A stretch of 64,000 nucleotides of DNA from positions 16,106 through 80,105 of the IMG/VR virus record IMGVR_UViG_3300031334_000002; one strand, 5' to 3'. Positions 41,756 to 50,380 of the stretch are shown here, in pieces (the stretch's first letter is position 1; every line of letters starts with the position of its first letter). This stretch comes from a virus. A program made the position numbers and the translations under genes. The notes under the pieces were generated by a model. That model saw only the letters and a program-made list of their open reading frames with translations, was not told the origin of the DNA and did no database searches.

Positions 41756-43716
41756 AATACCAAACTTCAGAAAATAAACTAATACAGTCACAGAAAACTA
41801 TGTCGGTAGAGTTGAGCCTTAATGACACAAAAAAGGCTATTGAACTTCTTTACTCTCAATACAGAAATCCAATTAGAACTACCGTACAGGAAATTGTATC
41901 CAATGCTTTTGATGCGATGACGCAATCTGGCAAGGAAAATGTGCCTATAAAAATACAAGTACCTAACGAAATAAATGACTTTATGTTTGGTGTTAGGGAT
42001 TACGGCAATAGTATGGATGATCATACTATAAAAACAGTTTATATGAGAGTAAACGCTACGACAAAAGGCGCAAGTAACAATCAAATAGGAGGATTTGGTA
42101 TTGGCTCTAAGACACCTTGGAGTTACACCGACACGTTTATATTGAAAACCTTTTTAAATGGAGTAGAGACTCATTACGTGCTTGTTAAGGGTAGAAATAC
42201 AGTGCAAATAGGTTACAAAGGTGAGACTGAAGAAGATAATGGCACTGAGGTACTTTTTAAAACTAAAAGACAAGACGTTGATTCATTTAAGTCTGCCATT
42301 AGTCGAATTAGTTTGCTAGCTAAGACTAAACCACAAGTAAATGGACACGTTAGAAATAAAGTGCTTAACAAAATCGAAGCTTCTAGTAACATATTTTTGA
42401 TTGACAATTACATTGATTCCGAGATCTCTAAGGTTTTTGTGAGTATGGGAGGAGTTTTGTATAGAATATGTCGTAATGATTTCCCACTACCTTTAATAGG
42501 TCAAATAACTACAGGACTAAAAAATTGTAATCTCATTATAACCTTACCTATTGGATCATTGATGCCACTACAGACAAGGGAGGGGTTATTCACACAAGGA
42601 GACGAGGGACAAAATAACAAAACAATACTAAAAAAAATCCTAAAATCCACTTATGATAAATTAGTAGCCCTAGAGACAAAAGAAAAAAGTAAAATTGTTG
42701 ATATAGAGACCGCAATAAACTATAATGCGACGGCTAAATTTACCTTAGAACATAAAGAGTTTTCTTTTGGTAAAGTAAAGGTAAATTGTAGAAATCAAAT
42801 TGACGTATCAGAGTTCAAGGTAAAAAACCTATTTAGCATTATTACAAGGAAAAGGAAGCGTTATGGACAAGGCAAAAATTTGACTGCAAGAAAAGATACT
42901 CAAAATTGGATTACCATAGGAGAGAAAACCGTCATGTTTAGTGAAGTTTCACCCAATATAGCTAAACTAAATAAAAGACTTTGCGAGATTACATATAAAG
43001 AAGACGTTGTTGTTCTTGAAAAACATTTATTTGAAAACCAAGAAACTTACGAAATGCTTAAACTTCAATTAAAAGCGATTGATGTTCTCAAGATCGAAGT
43101 GCCTAAGGTAACTAGAACTTTATCCAGTAGTTACAAGAGAGATAGTAATGAGGTTGTTTTATATAATTATGACAATAGCAGATCACATAGCGTATACCTT
43201 GACGAAGGGTTTAAATCTCCGACCATCATAAGAAAAAAAGGTGACAACAATGGTATATTTACAGCTAAACATTTAGGTGTACTTGGTTATGACGTTTATT
43301 ATGTTGCACCTTCTAACTTTAAGAAATTTAAAGGTGTTAGTAATGTATTTAATGATTCGGACGTAAATGACCTAACACCATTAAGAAAGGAGTATGTTAT
43401 ATGTTTTGCTAACAGGGTAACTAAAAATATTCAACTACAATGGGACTCTGAAAAAATAGAGCTATTACCTGAAAATAAGAGAATCTTATTTAAAACTAAA
43501 ACGACTACATTAGATCATTATAATTTCTACGGAATAGAAAAGCTACTAAAAACGAATAAATTCGATAAAGAAATGAGAAGGGAGATAAAAAGAAAAATAA
43601 GAGCTTTCAATTTAGAAAAAAAATTACCTTTAGTTGGGGTAGTAGAATCTTATGACATTGATGGTCAAATAGCTACAGAATTAAAAACCTACATAAACAA
43701 TAAATTGGGAGAATAG
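41752..43716 (+). CDS. rIIA-like GHKL ATPase
   Basis: This 654-residue protein has a GHKL (Hsp90/MutL-type) ATPase N-terminus: QEIVSNAFDAM at residues 46-56 with the N-box Asn51, DYGNSM at 83-88 (G1 box), and GGFGIGSKTPW at 113-123 (G2). These and the following rIIB-like gene fit T4 rIIA, an inner-membrane-associated protein that affects lysis timing and exclusion of superinfecting phage. Homologues occur in many phages outside T4. The C-terminal half is basic with no motif. It is directly followed by the rIIB-like gene, as in T4. Confidence 0.8.
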   Translation: MKYQTSENKLIQSQKTMSVELSLNDTKKAIELLYSQYRNPIRTTVQEIVSNAFDAMTQSGKENVPIKIQVPNEINDFMFGVRDYGNSMDDHTIKTVYMRVNATTKGASNNQIGGFGIGSKTPWSYTDTFILKTFLNGVETHYVLVKGRNTVQIGYKGETEEDNGTEVLFKTKRQDVDSFKSAISRISLLAKTKPQVNGHVRNKVLNKIEASSNIFLIDNYIDSEISKVFVSMGGVLYRICRNDFPLPLIGQITTGLKNCNLIITLPIGSLMPLQTREGLFTQGDEGQNNKTILKKILKSTYDKLVALETKEKSKIVDIETAINYNATAKFTLEHKEFSFGKVKVNCRNQIDVSEFKVKNLFSIITRKRKRYGQGKNLTARKDTQNWITIGEKTVMFSEVSPNIAKLNKRLCEITYKEDVVVLEKHLFENQETYEMLKLQLKAIDVLKIEVPKVTRTLSSSYKRDSNEVVLYNYDNSRSHSVYLDEGFKSPTIIRKKGDNNGIFTAKHLGVLGYDVYYVAPSNFKKFKGVSNVFNDSDVNDLTPLRKEYVICFANRVTKNIQLQWDSEKIELLPENKRILFKTKTTTLDHYNFYGIEKLLKTNKFDKEMRREIKRKIRAFNLEKKLPLVGVVESYDIDGQIATELKTYINNKLGE

Positions 43717-43717
43717 C

Positions 43718-44482
43718 ATGCCAACTGTATTTATTACAAATAAAACTATGACAGTTATTAACAAAGGTAAAATAGAAATAGTAGATTTGAATACTGATCT
43801 AGGTAAGGAATGTTTAATTGCATATCAAGATGATGACATTGATGATATTATTTTTATGATAAACGAAGATAAAATTTTAGGAGATGATGTAGAAGAATCA
43901 ACAACCGGAAACATATTAATAGAAGGGGTAGAGTTAGAAGTTGACCTAGCTAACAAAGTTCGACAATTTAAAAACGAAAACGTTCCTTTTGATCACCTTC
44001 TAAAGTTCGCGGAAAGGGTAAAAGATAACCCCTCTTTTAACAGTAGGAAGATGCTGTATAAGTTTTTAGAACATAACGGTCATCCTATCACAAAAACAGG
44101 GACTTTTCTTGCTTATAAAAAGGTTACGCATGATTTTAAGGATTTACATACTAAATCTTTTGATAATTCAATTGGTAACGTAGTAGAGATGGATAGGAAT
44201 CTAGTAGATGATAATCCGAATAATACCTGTTCTAGTGGGTTACATGTTGCATCTTTTGGGTATGCAAAAGACTTCGGAAATGGTAAGCTACTCTTAGTAG
44301 AGGTTGCTCCAGAGGACGTAGTCAGCGTTCCAGTAGACTACAAAGGCACAAAGATGAGAACTTCTAGGTACACCGTGTTAAGTGAAGTTAACGAAGAATT
44401 AGACGGTCTAATAGTGGAGGATCGCGACGAATCATTTGAAGAAGATTGGAGTATTGACTATGATGGTAGTTTGTATTGGTGA
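43718..44482 (+). CDS. rIIB-like protein
   Basis: This 254-residue protein has the rIIB signature in its last 120 residues: TGTFLAYKKVTHDFKDLHTK, then SFDNSIGNVVEMDRNLVDDN, TCSSGLHVASFGYAKDFG, and a final VPVDYKGTKMRTSRYTVL. The N-terminal half is acidic. It starts 1 base after the rIIA-like stop region with GGGAG before ATG. T4 rIIB is the partner of rIIA. A possible interpretation is a shared role in lysis control or exclusion. Confidence 0.85.
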   Translation: MPTVFITNKTMTVINKGKIEIVDLNTDLGKECLIAYQDDDIDDIIFMINEDKILGDDVEESTTGNILIEGVELEVDLANKVRQFKNENVPFDHLLKFAERVKDNPSFNSRKMLYKFLEHNGHPITKTGTFLAYKKVTHDFKDLHTKSFDNSIGNVVEMDRNLVDDNPNNTCSSGLHVASFGYAKDFGNGKLLLVEVAPEDVVSVPVDYKGTKMRTSRYTVLSEVNEELDGLIVEDRDESFEEDWSIDYDGSLYW

Positions 44483-44491
44483 GGAGTAGAA

Positions 44492-44635
44492 ATGAAATGG
44501 ATATTTTTAATTGTCACAATTAGTACTTTAGCTAGCGAGGTCTGTTACGAAGTGACTTGCACAAGAGTAACTAATGGTGTAACTTTATACACAACAGCAT
44601 GTAACTACTGTCCGATAGGTTGGACACAAGAATAG
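44492..44635 (+). CDS. Small secreted Cys protein
   Basis: This 47-residue protein has an N-terminal signal-like segment (KWIFLIVTISTLASEV) and four later Cys (VCYEVTCTR, TACNYCPIG). It is likely exported to the periplasm and disulfide-bonded. It is similar in kind, not in sequence, to the paralogues at 32869 and 33281. Confidence 0.45.
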   Translation: MKWIFLIVTISTLASEVCYEVTCTRVTNGVTLYTTACNYCPIGWTQE

Positions 44636-44642
44636 GAGAGAT

Positions 44643-44867
44643 ATGAGAACTTTTAAGAAATACGCTAACAGAAAGCTTTATAGCACTCAGGATAGTAAGT
44701 ATGTAAACCTTACTCAATTGTACAATGAAGTAAAAGGCGGAGTGACCGTTATCGTTACTGAAAATAAGACTGGTAGGGATGTTACACTAGAGACTCTAAA
44801 ACAGGCTGTAATGCGTTGTAAACCTATGAGCTTAGATAGTGTAGAAGAATTAATTAGAAACGATTAG
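44643..44867 (+). CDS. PhaR-type (PHB_acc_N) DNA-binding domain protein
   Basis: This 74-residue protein matches the N-terminal domain of PhaR: FKKYANRKLYSTQDSKYVNL, then TQLYNEVKGGVTVIVTENKT and GRDVTLETLKQAV. This is the KKYANRRLYDTxxSxYVTL ... TGxDxT pattern of polyhydroxyalkanoate granule regulators that bind DNA and PHB. The full bacterial protein has a C-terminal PHB-binding region which is absent here, so this is only the DNA-binding part. It may have been taken from a host and could repress or retune host storage genes or phage promoters. Confidence 0.72.
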   Translation: MRTFKKYANRKLYSTQDSKYVNLTQLYNEVKGGVTVIVTENKTGRDVTLETLKQAVMRCKPMSLDSVEELIRND

Positions 44868-44875
44868 GAGGCATA

Positions 44876-45103
44876 ATGAAGTACGCTGAGAGCACATTGA
44901 TGTTACAGTCTATATTAGATAAACTCATTATGGACCATAATGTGGATACTGAACTAAGAGCTGACATTGATGGATATCAAGTTGCTATGTTTGATTATGA
45001 AACTCAAGAAATGTTGGCTAGTTTTAGTGGTGAGGATGAAAAAGAACTAATAGTTAACATGGCACTAGGTAATTTCATTGGCAGAAGAAGACTTTCATGG
45101 TAG
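44876..45103 (+). CDS. Small protein (unknown)
   Basis: This 75-residue protein has AGGAGGC before ATG. It is mostly acidic with helix (LMLQSILDKLIMDHNVDTEL) and strand (DIDGYQVAMFDYETQEMLAS). No motif is recognised. It overlaps the membrane gene after it by 7 bases. Confidence 0.5.
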   Translation: MKYAESTLMLQSILDKLIMDHNVDTELRADIDGYQVAMFDYETQEMLASFSGEDEKELIVNMALGNFIGRRRLSW

Positions 45104-45294
45104 TGTTATATGTGTTTTTACTTGTAGTACTTTCTTGGTTATTTTCGGTTCATCATGTGGAAAGAGCACATAAGATAGTGGAAAGGTGTAGGATAGAAAG
45201 AACATCTAGGTATAGAAAGTTAAAAAAAGAATTGTTTATAGAAAGAGAACATGTTAAACTACTAGTGAGTTCAGCAGCAAGGAGAGTGAAGTGA
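45097..45294 (+). CDS. Small membrane protein with basic tail
   Basis: This 65-residue protein has a strong N-terminal membrane span (VVLYVFLLVVLSWLFSV), then a long Arg/Lys-rich helix (ERCRIERTSRYRKLKKELFI). The layout resembles an inner-membrane spanin or a small membrane regulator. Not assignable further. GTGA overlap with the next gene. Confidence 0.48.
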   Translation: MVVLYVFLLVVLSWLFSVHHVERAHKIVERCRIERTSRYRKLKKELFIEREHVKLLVSSAARRVK

Positions 45295-46178
45295 TAACAA
45301 TAAGAACTCAGAGAGAATGGGATGAGCTACCAGAATTGTTCGATGAGTTTACCGTGATTGAAATAAGGTCGGAAGAATGGGTTAAGATAAGAAAGACACC
45401 TGAAAACTCTCGTGTTGAGGCATGGGGCTCTTCTCGTGTTGAGGCAAGGGGCTCTTCTCGTGTTGAGGCAAGGGGCTCTTCTCGTGTTGAGGCATGGGGT
45501 TCTTCTCATGTTGAGGCATGGGGTTTTTCTCGTGTTGTGGCATGGGGCTCTTCTCGTGTTACGGCATGGGGCTCTTCTGTTTGTGATAACGGGTCAACAA
45601 ACACTCAAATTCAAGCAGGAGACAATTCTACACTATATCTAAATGTCGAGCCGGCACACTTTAAGGCTGAAGACACGGTAAATATTATCAGGGAGTTTAT
45701 TTCGCCTTCTTTCGAGCGGTGGCTGAGTCGTGGTTGGGTTGTTGCCGACGGTATTAGACAAAAATTGGTCAGCAAAAAATCCCTTGGCAACATTACAATT
45801 TACACCACTGAGGATTTTTGGGGCGAGACTTTTTACGTCGCACAGCTTGGTGATAAGTTCGCACACGCAAATTCTATTGAAGAAGCAAAAAATGACCTTA
45901 GGTACAAAATTTCTGACAGAGATAAGTCACACTACGAAAGCTGGACGCTCGAAACCAGCGCAAAGGTAGACGATATGATTGAGGCGTATAGAGTAATAAC
46001 CGGTGCGTGTTCGACTGGCACGAAAATGTTTTGTGAAGGACGCGAGCTGAAGGATGACTACACGGTTAAAGAGGTGATTGATTTAACTAAAGGACAATAT
46101 GCAAGCGAACAGTTTTCGCAGTTTTTTAAGAGCAAGCAAGGAGAGTTTTTAGCTAAGATTAATGGAGGTGAGAAATGA
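45291..46178 (+). CDS. RVEAWGSS-repeat protein
   Basis: GTG start in a GTGA overlap; 295 residues. Residues 41-96 are seven copies of an 8-residue repeat R/H-V-x-A-W/R-G-S/F-S, then a strand region (TNTQIQAGDNSTLYLNVE), as in small beta-helix proteins. Residues 130-295 form another domain with RGWVVADGIRQKLVSKKSLG, EDFWGETFYVAQLGDKFAH, a Cys region TGACSTGTKMFCEG and ending SQFFKSKQGEFLAKI. Base composition from about 45640 to 46110 is visibly richer in G and C than the surroundings, suggesting recent transfer. Function unknown. Confidence 0.55.
   Translation: MITIRTQREWDELPELFDEFTVIEIRSEEWVKIRKTPENSRVEAWGSSRVEARGSSRVEARGSSRVEAWGSSHVEAWGFSRVVAWGSSRVTAWGSSVCDNGSTNTQIQAGDNSTLYLNVEPAHFKAEDTVNIIREFISPSFERWLSRGWVVADGIRQKLVSKKSLGNITIYTTEDFWGETFYVAQLGDKFAHANSIEEAKNDLRYKISDRDKSHYESWTLETSAKVDDMIEAYRVITGACSTGTKMFCEGRELKDDYTVKEVIDLTKGQYASEQFSQFFKSKQGEFLAKINGGEK
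45411..45578 (+). repeat. Tandem 24-base repeat inside the RVEAWGSS gene
   Basis: Seven copies of a unit like CGTGTTGAGGCATGGGGCTC plus TTCT, with most differences in the codons for Trp/Arg and Glu/Val/Thr. Confidence 0.85.
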
Positions 46179-46363
46179 AATACTTAATATTACTATTGTT
46201 TATGGGGTGCGCAACACCAAGACCTGAGGTAACTACACCAAAACAAATAGTATTCAAAAGTAAGCAGGTCCGAATTATGGAATGTCTACAATTCGTAAAG
46301 TCAATGGAAAGTGATGATAAATTTGCAGGTGAGTTCTGTAGAGGTATCTACAAGGAGGATTAG
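46175..46363 (+). CDS. Small lipoprotein (unknown)
   Basis: This 62-residue protein has a short lipoprotein signal (KYLILLLFMGC) with Cys about residue 11, then a Pro/Thr segment and a helical C-terminus with two more Cys (MECLQFVKS, EFCRGI). Likely periplasmic and possibly a partner of the small membrane protein at 45097, like an outer spanin; that is speculative. ATGA overlap with the repeat gene. Confidence 0.5.
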   Translation: MKYLILLLFMGCATPRPEVTTPKQIVFKSKQVRIMECLQFVKSMESDDKFAGEFCRGIYKED

Positions 46364-46950
46364 TGTACGTATGTCAATGTGATCCAAGTAAGGATGACGC
46401 TTTAGAAGCAGTGGGTTCTTTTAGACAGGTGGAAGTAGATGGTGAAGGGATATGTAATGAGTGTGGGTATTATGCATTATTCACTACCACCTTTCAGGGA
46501 TCTGCCATGAGAGGAATGTTCGATTCACAAGGATGTACTATTTTTACGAGCAATAAATTGTTTACTTATTTTGAAAACATTAGACACATAGAGTCAAAGT
46601 ATCAACTTTATAAGATTAGAAAAGGACTCTCGGAAAATGGATACTATAATGGTAAAAATTACACTGTCATCCTAGGTCATAAAAATGAACTACCTGAAGA
46701 GTTAAAATTTAGTGAACCTAAACCTATATACGTTTTTAAAACTACAGGAAGCTTTGAAGGAGTATACGATACCCAAAAAGCGGTAACAGATGGCACTGGT
46801 GTATCAAAAGAGATCGTAAGGAAATGCTTAAAAGACGGTCAGTGGAAAACTAAGAAAGGGTTTATTATTACTTATAATAAAAACCTAAACGTACAAGAAC
46901 ATCTTAAAAATATAAAAAAATTAAGGGACCAAGAAGAAATCGATTACTAA
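46363..46950 (+). CDS. Unknown protein with N-terminal Cys motif and NUMOD1-like C-terminus
   Basis: GTG start right at the previous stop; 195 residues. The N-terminus has CQC and ICNECGYY, enough for a zinc site. The C-terminal 70 residues (YDTQKAVTDGTGVSKEIVRK, then CLKDGQWKTKKGFIITY) follow the NUMOD1/helix-turn-helix pattern seen at the end of homing endonucleases. No nuclease core is visible. It might be a decayed homing protein or a DNA-binding adaptor. Confidence 0.48.
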   Translation: MYVCQCDPSKDDALEAVGSFRQVEVDGEGICNECGYYALFTTTFQGSAMRGMFDSQGCTIFTSNKLFTYFENIRHIESKYQLYKIRKGLSENGYYNGKNYTVILGHKNELPEELKFSEPKPIYVFKTTGSFEGVYDTQKAVTDGTGVSKEIVRKCLKDGQWKTKKGFIITYNKNLNVQEHLKNIKKLRDQEEIDY

Positions 46951-46960
46951 AGGTGATAGA

Positions 46961-47188
46961 ATGTTTAAAATAGAAGACGTATATTTTGATGAACTAGATT
47001 ATTTTTTTAACTACGAGTTTGATTTTCCTAATGATGAAACTTTTCCACTAGATAATAAACAGAAAGAGATTGACACAGGGTATTGTTCATGTAATAATAG
47101 GAAAGAGACTAAGGTTCTAATTATGAACGAAGTTGTATATGTATGTAAAAAAGCCGATGGTGGCTGTGGTCGAGAAATAAAAAAATGA
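46961..47188 (+). CDS. Small acidic protein with Cys-rich C-terminus
   Basis: This 75-residue protein has an acidic, aromatic N-terminal half (IEDVYFDELDYFFNYEFDF) and a zinc-type C-terminus (GYCSCNNRKETKV, then YVCKKADGGCGREIKK). Unknown family. Overlaps the PRPP-synthetase-like gene by 4 bases. Confidence 0.48.
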   Translation: MFKIEDVYFDELDYFFNYEFDFPNDETFPLDNKQKEIDTGYCSCNNRKETKVLIMNEVVYVCKKADGGCGREIKK

Positions 47189-47955
47189 TATACTTAGAAA
47201 ACCAACCAGTGGATGTTACTATATTTCCTGATAAAACCTCTCAAGTATGGAATGTTAATGAACAATGTTTAGCCTCAATAAAAAACTTTACTAATGGCGC
47301 TCAGTGTACCGTTACTTGGTCTTTTGAAAGTGAGGGTGAATTTCTTCATCTTGCTCAATTAAAAGATCTACTAGATAGCGAAGGTATTTCGTCTATACTA
47401 AATATACCAACGTTACCCTATGCTAGACAAGATAAGGAGATTAACAATAAAGAAACGTTTGCACTTAGAACTTTTGCTAAATTATTAAATACTCTAAAAT
47501 TTAAAAGAGTCTATTCAAAAGACGTACATAATATAAAATTAACGGAAAGTCTAATAGACAACTTCGCTAACATAGCTGCCGACCCTTCTATCAATATGGT
47601 ATTTGATAGAGTAAAAGCTGATATGATATGTTTTCCTGACGAGGGAGCTAAACTTAGGTATAACCTAAAAAAAGAGAGCTGTTATGGTATCAAAAAACGA
47701 TGTCCTGAAACAGGGTATATAGAAGGGTATAATTTCGTTGGTGAAGTTAGAGGTAAGATTATTCTGATCTGTGATGATCTTGTTGATGGCGGTATGACAT
47801 TTATAAAATGTACTGAGAAATTACTACAAGGGGGGGCGAAAGAGGTTTACTTATATGCCAGTCATGGTATATTTAGTAAAGGAACTAACGTTCTTTTTGA
47901 TGCAGGAATTAGTAGAATTTTTACAAAGGAAGGAGAAATAAATGAAAGGTCTTAA
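47185..47955 (+). CDS. PRPP-synthetase-like kinase (Adps candidate, NAD+ repair)
   Basis: This 256-residue protein keeps the main features of ribose-phosphate pyrophosphokinases: LPYARQDKE at 77-85 (ATP-binding flag region), SKDVHN at 111-116, FPDEGAKLRY at 150-159, and a PRPP loop CDDLVDGGMTF at 196-206 followed by ASHGIFSKG. It is shorter than bacterial Prs (about 310 residues). With the transferase gene next to it (14-base overlap) it forms a two-gene NAD unit. Phage versions of this pair include classical NAD+ salvage and the NARP1 counter-defence. In NARP1 the kinase (Adps) makes ADP-ribose pyrophosphate and the transferase (Namat) adds nicotinamide. Which substrate this enzyme prefers cannot be read from the sequence. 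Confidence 0.78.
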   Translation: MIYLENQPVDVTIFPDKTSQVWNVNEQCLASIKNFTNGAQCTVTWSFESEGEFLHLAQLKDLLDSEGISSILNIPTLPYARQDKEINNKETFALRTFAKLLNTLKFKRVYSKDVHNIKLTESLIDNFANIAADPSINMVFDRVKADMICFPDEGAKLRYNLKKESCYGIKKRCPETGYIEGYNFVGEVRGKIILICDDLVDGGMTFIKCTEKLLQGGAKEVYLYASHGIFSKGTNVLFDAGISRIFTKEGEINERS

Positions 47956-50380
47956 TGCGATGTTATTAGCTGATTTTTATAAGCTAGCTCATCGTCGCCA
48001 GTATCCAGAGGGGACAGAATATGTATTCTCCACTTGGACTCCACGATCAGGAAAACATTTACCCAACTCAGAACATGCTGTTTGTTTTGGTATTCAAGGA
48101 TTCGTTAAAGAATTTCTAATTGACTTTTTTAATGAGAGTTTTTTCAGTAAAGACAAGCAAGAAATAGTAAAAGAGTACAAAAGATTCGTAAGTGCTACAT
48201 TATTAGTTAAAGACCCAGAAACTGATCATATCGAAGATCTTCACGATCTAGGTTATTTACCTATCCTTGTTAAATCGTTAGAGGAGGGCACTAGAGTTCC
48301 TTTCCGAGTTCCCATGATGACCATTGAGAACACTGATCCTAGATTCTTCTGGTTGACTAATTATCTAGAAACCCTAGCTTCATGTAATCTATGGAAACCT
48401 TCAACAACTGCAACTATTTCTTTAATGTATCGAGAAATCTTGAACAAGTATGCTATGGAGACAACGGGCTCTATGGAGGGCGTAGAGTTCCAAGGGCATG
48501 ATTTTAGTATGAGAGGGATGAGTGGTATGGAAGATGCTGCTAGAGCTGGTACCGGGCATCTTCTGAGCTTTGTAGGCACTGATACTATACCTGCTATCCA
48601 ATATTTAGAACAATACTATAATACTGACGTTACAAAAGAACTTGTAGGATGTTCAGTTCCTGCTTCAGAGCATTCTGTGATGTCATCAGGTTCGAAAGAA
48701 GGAGAGTTTGAAACTTACAGAAGATTGATTGAAGACGTACATCCTACTGGAATTGTTTCACTTGTTTCTGATACTTGGAATCTATGGCATGTAATAACTG
48801 ACACTCTTCCTAAACTTAAAGATAAGATTATGACTAGAGACGGTGGACCTGACAGTTTAGATAAAGTCGTCATCAGACCCGACTGCTACGATGACCAAAC
48901 TAAGATTATGACGGAAAGAGGGTGGGTTTTCTTTGATGACTTACGACCTGAAGATAAAGTAGCGCAGGTTTTAGATGATGGATCTCGGGAGTATATTAAA
49001 CCAACTAAAGTAGTAAAACAAAGATATGAAGGACCTATGGTTAGTTTTAAGGATCATTTTGGTAAAATGGATTTGATTGTTACCCCCAACCATAGAATGA
49101 TTTTTAATAAAAAAGGAACTGAGTTTGTTCAACTAGCTGAAGATTTCACTCAAGGGTATCATGGTAAAAACATAGTTAGAAGTTCACCAACAAAAGACCT
49201 CAATGAATTTATCAGTCCTATGGATAGATTAAAGATAGCATTTCAGGCTGACGGTAGTTACCAAACAGGCAAGACTGATAGAATTAGGTTTAGCTTTTCT
49301 AAAGAGAGGAAAATAAAAAGACTATCTAATATCCTCGATCAGTTAAACTATGAATATAAAATAAACAACTTAGGTGGCGGGAGCGTTGAATTTAAAGTCA
49401 ACACTGTTGTTGAATTAAGTAAAGACTTCAATTGGGTAAACACGGTTAATCCTTGTTCTAATTGGTGTAAGCAATTCATAAACGAACTATCTCATTGGGA
49501 TGCAACTATTAGAAATGAAGGTAGAATAAAGTTCGATACAACAAACGAAAATGTCATAGGAGTCGTTGAGGAAATCGCATTATGTTCTGGTTATGGGGTT
49601 TTGGTTTGTGAAAAAGAAGATAATAGAAAAGAACATTTTTCTAAGGTATACACTGCTCATATATTAAAGAATAATGAAATCGGTGGACAGTCTATAAAAA
49701 AAGAAACTATAGAAAAGTATAATGGATTTGTTCATTGTGTACAAGTGCCAACTGGTAAGATTTTAGTAAAAAGGAACAGATGTACTGCGGTTTGTGGTAA
49801 CAGTGGCGACCCTGTAGACATCCTTTGTGGAACATATAAAGAAGGTCATATATTACCAAAATCTCTACCAGAGCATAAAGGAGTGGTAGAACTTCTATGG
49901 GACATTTTTGGAGGAACTGTAAATGAACAAGGCTACAAAGTTCTAGACTCTCACATTGGAGCTATCTACGGAGACTCTATCACCCCTGAGAGATGTACAC
50001 AGATTTGTGAAAGGTTGAAAGCTAAAGGTTTTGCTTCAACCAATGTTGTCTTCGGTATCGGTTCTTATACTTACCAATACATAACCAGAGATTCTTTAGG
50101 CTTTGCTATGAAAGCTACTTCCGTTACTATTAACGGAAAAAAACAAGCTATCTTCAAAGATCCAATTACAGATGATGGGACAAAGAAATCAGCTAAGGGT
50201 AGAGTTGTGGTGCTTGAGGACGAGGAGAACGGTATCCATTATGTAGATAGTAGTATGTATAACAGTAGTGAATTGAACCTATTATCACAATCTGACCTGT
50301 TGACACCTATTTTTGAAAATGGTAAACTCTTAAAAGAGACATCATTGGTAGAAGTGAGGAGTAGGTTAAATGATAACTAA
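47942..50380 (+). CDS. Nicotinamide phosphoribosyltransferase-like enzyme interrupted by an intein (Namat candidate)
   Basis: The 812-residue translation has exteins of 314 and 192 residues (506 together, near the 491 of human NAMPT) around a 306-residue intein. The extein keeps HDFSMRG (residues 186-192, matching human Phe193/Arg196), FVGTDT (the Asp that favours nicotinamide), PASEHSV with catalytic His244, and RPD at 312-314, continuing after the intein as SGDP. So the RPDSG(D/N)P active-site loop is split exactly after the catalytic Asp (human Asp313), and splicing must occur for activity. It would form NMN from nicotinamide and PRPP or, with an Adps-type partner, NAD+ from ADPR-PP. A macro-domain gene follows with an 11-base overlap. 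Confidence 0.88.
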   Translation: MKGLNAMLLADFYKLAHRRQYPEGTEYVFSTWTPRSGKHLPNSEHAVCFGIQGFVKEFLIDFFNESFFSKDKQEIVKEYKRFVSATLLVKDPETDHIEDLHDLGYLPILVKSLEEGTRVPFRVPMMTIENTDPRFFWLTNYLETLASCNLWKPSTTATISLMYREILNKYAMETTGSMEGVEFQGHDFSMRGMSGMEDAARAGTGHLLSFVGTDTIPAIQYLEQYYNTDVTKELVGCSVPASEHSVMSSGSKEGEFETYRRLIEDVHPTGIVSLVSDTWNLWHVITDTLPKLKDKIMTRDGGPDSLDKVVIRPDCYDDQTKIMTERGWVFFDDLRPEDKVAQVLDDGSREYIKPTKVVKQRYEGPMVSFKDHFGKMDLIVTPNHRMIFNKKGTEFVQLAEDFTQGYHGKNIVRSSPTKDLNEFISPMDRLKIAFQADGSYQTGKTDRIRFSFSKERKIKRLSNILDQLNYEYKINNLGGGSVEFKVNTVVELSKDFNWVNTVNPCSNWCKQFINELSHWDATIRNEGRIKFDTTNENVIGVVEEIALCSGYGVLVCEKEDNRKEHFSKVYTAHILKNNEIGGQSIKKETIEKYNGFVHCVQVPTGKILVKRNRCTAVCGNSGDPVDILCGTYKEGHILPKSLPEHKGVVELLWDIFGGTVNEQGYKVLDSHIGAIYGDSITPERCTQICERLKAKGFASTNVVFGIGSYTYQYITRDSLGFAMKATSVTINGKKQAIFKDPITDDGTKKSAKGRVVVLEDEENGIHYVDSSMYNSSELNLLSQSDLLTPIFENGKLLKETSLVEVRSRLNDN
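48884..49801 (+). mobile_element. Intein with LAGLIDADG endonuclease in the NAMPT-like gene
   Basis: This 306-residue in-frame insert starts with Cys1 (CYDDQTKIMTERGW) and has block B with TPNHRM (Thr67, His70). It ends with a block F/G region CVQVPTGKILVKRNRC and a last CGN before Ser+1. The residue before the final Asn is Gly rather than the usual His, a known variant. A LAGLIDADG-type first motif is seen in KIAFQADGSY (about residues 117-126) and a weaker second in INELSHWDATI, so it probably spreads by homing. Insertion is at the enzyme's catalytic loop, the conserved type of site inteins favour. Confidence 0.88.

Noticed and set aside
45327-45642. Alternative-frame ORFs over the RVEAWGSS repeats
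   Set aside because: They are frame shadows of the 24-base repeat and break off outside it, while the chosen frame continues into a long domain.
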